This document shows, one piece after another, positions 4,947 through 5,003 of a stretch of DNA of 5,003 nt; within the stretch, counting starts at the first letter, position 1, and the number at the start of each line of letters is the position of its first letter. Under the pieces are notes generated by a model. The model was given only the letters and a program-made list of their open reading frames with translations. It was not told the origin of the DNA and ran no database searches. Source of the DNA: Rhodocyclaceae bacterium UBA2271 (GTDB taxonomy: Bacteria; Pseudomonadota; Gammaproteobacteria; Burkholderiales; Rhodocyclaceae); contig DDXB01000059.1 in the NCBI GenBank assembly GCA_002347405.1, positions 32,962 to 37,964 of the forward strand. The letters run 5' to 3'. Made by a program: the position numbers and the translations under genes.

Positions 4947-5003
4947 CTGCCAAGCAAACGCGGCACGCGCCGCCAGGCGCAACCCGCACAGGCATCCGAT
5001 CGA

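Noticed and set aside
3699..4982. Long minus-strand open frame (427 codons) opposite transaldolase
   Set aside because: Antisense to an unambiguous tal gene, and its first part reads through the dispersed repeat, which commonly gives false peptides.
4766..4995. Short minus-strand frames with peptides like LSLNPSPESGRGK
   Set aside because: These are the well-known false translations of the CCCTCTCCCG-type repeat, not genes.
1..5003. CRISPR arrays, tRNA/rRNA genes, insertion sequences, phage or plasmid genes
   Set aside because: No direct-repeat array, cloverleaf, transposase motif or replication/phage gene was seen on either strand. The S24-like protein alone is not evidence of a prophage.

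Overview
The window looks like chromosomal DNA of a GC-rich betaproteobacterium, most plausibly of the Rhodocyclales/Nitrosomonadales type. The indicators are a PEP-CTERM/exosortase-sorted secreted protein, a DsrS-family protein, high-GC codon use, a glycine-zipper lipoprotein, and a pyrimidine/purine-rich dispersed repeat of the CCCTCTCCCG...CGGGAGAGGG kind common in proteobacterial genomes. Placement is by recognition only; no database was searched.

Left half (about 72-1977, minus strand): a compact four-gene operon read right to left. It holds a 339-residue protein resembling sulfur-reduction protein DsrS, an 82-residue protein overlapping it by 4 nt (ATGA), a 130-residue protein that is little more than a LexA/UmuD-like S24 peptidase fold, and a 76-residue hypothetical protein. 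Gaps are -4, 7 and 10 nt. A fifth gene may begin at 66 and run off the left edge. The S24 protein keeps the GDSM serine but has Arg where the catalytic Lys should be.

Centre (1978-2238): a divergent, strikingly AT-rich intergenic region. It contains a well-spaced sigma-54 (RpoN) -24/-12 element (TGGCGC-N5-TTGCT, 2138-2153) and a 13-bp dyad (2070-2082) about 88 bp upstream of the predicted start site, where an enhancer-binding protein would sit. This fits a PEP-CTERM gene controlled by RpoN and a PrsR-type regulator. The gene itself (2239-2886) encodes a secreted 215-residue protein with signal peptide, a four-cysteine domain, and a classic PEP-CTERM tail. A strong GC-rich terminator follows (2935-2965).

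Right half (plus strand): an outer-membrane glycine-zipper lipoprotein (SlyB/17-kDa antigen type, 3162-3623), then transaldolase (tal, 3684-4769), 60 nt apart with no terminator between them. After tal lies a non-coding imperfect inverted repeat (about 4859-4946, bracketed by an 8-bp inverted repeat at 4840-4847 and 4954-4961).

The best candidates for a second look are the DsrS-led operon with its altered S24 protein, and the sigma-54-driven PEP-CTERM gene. The other parts look ordinary.
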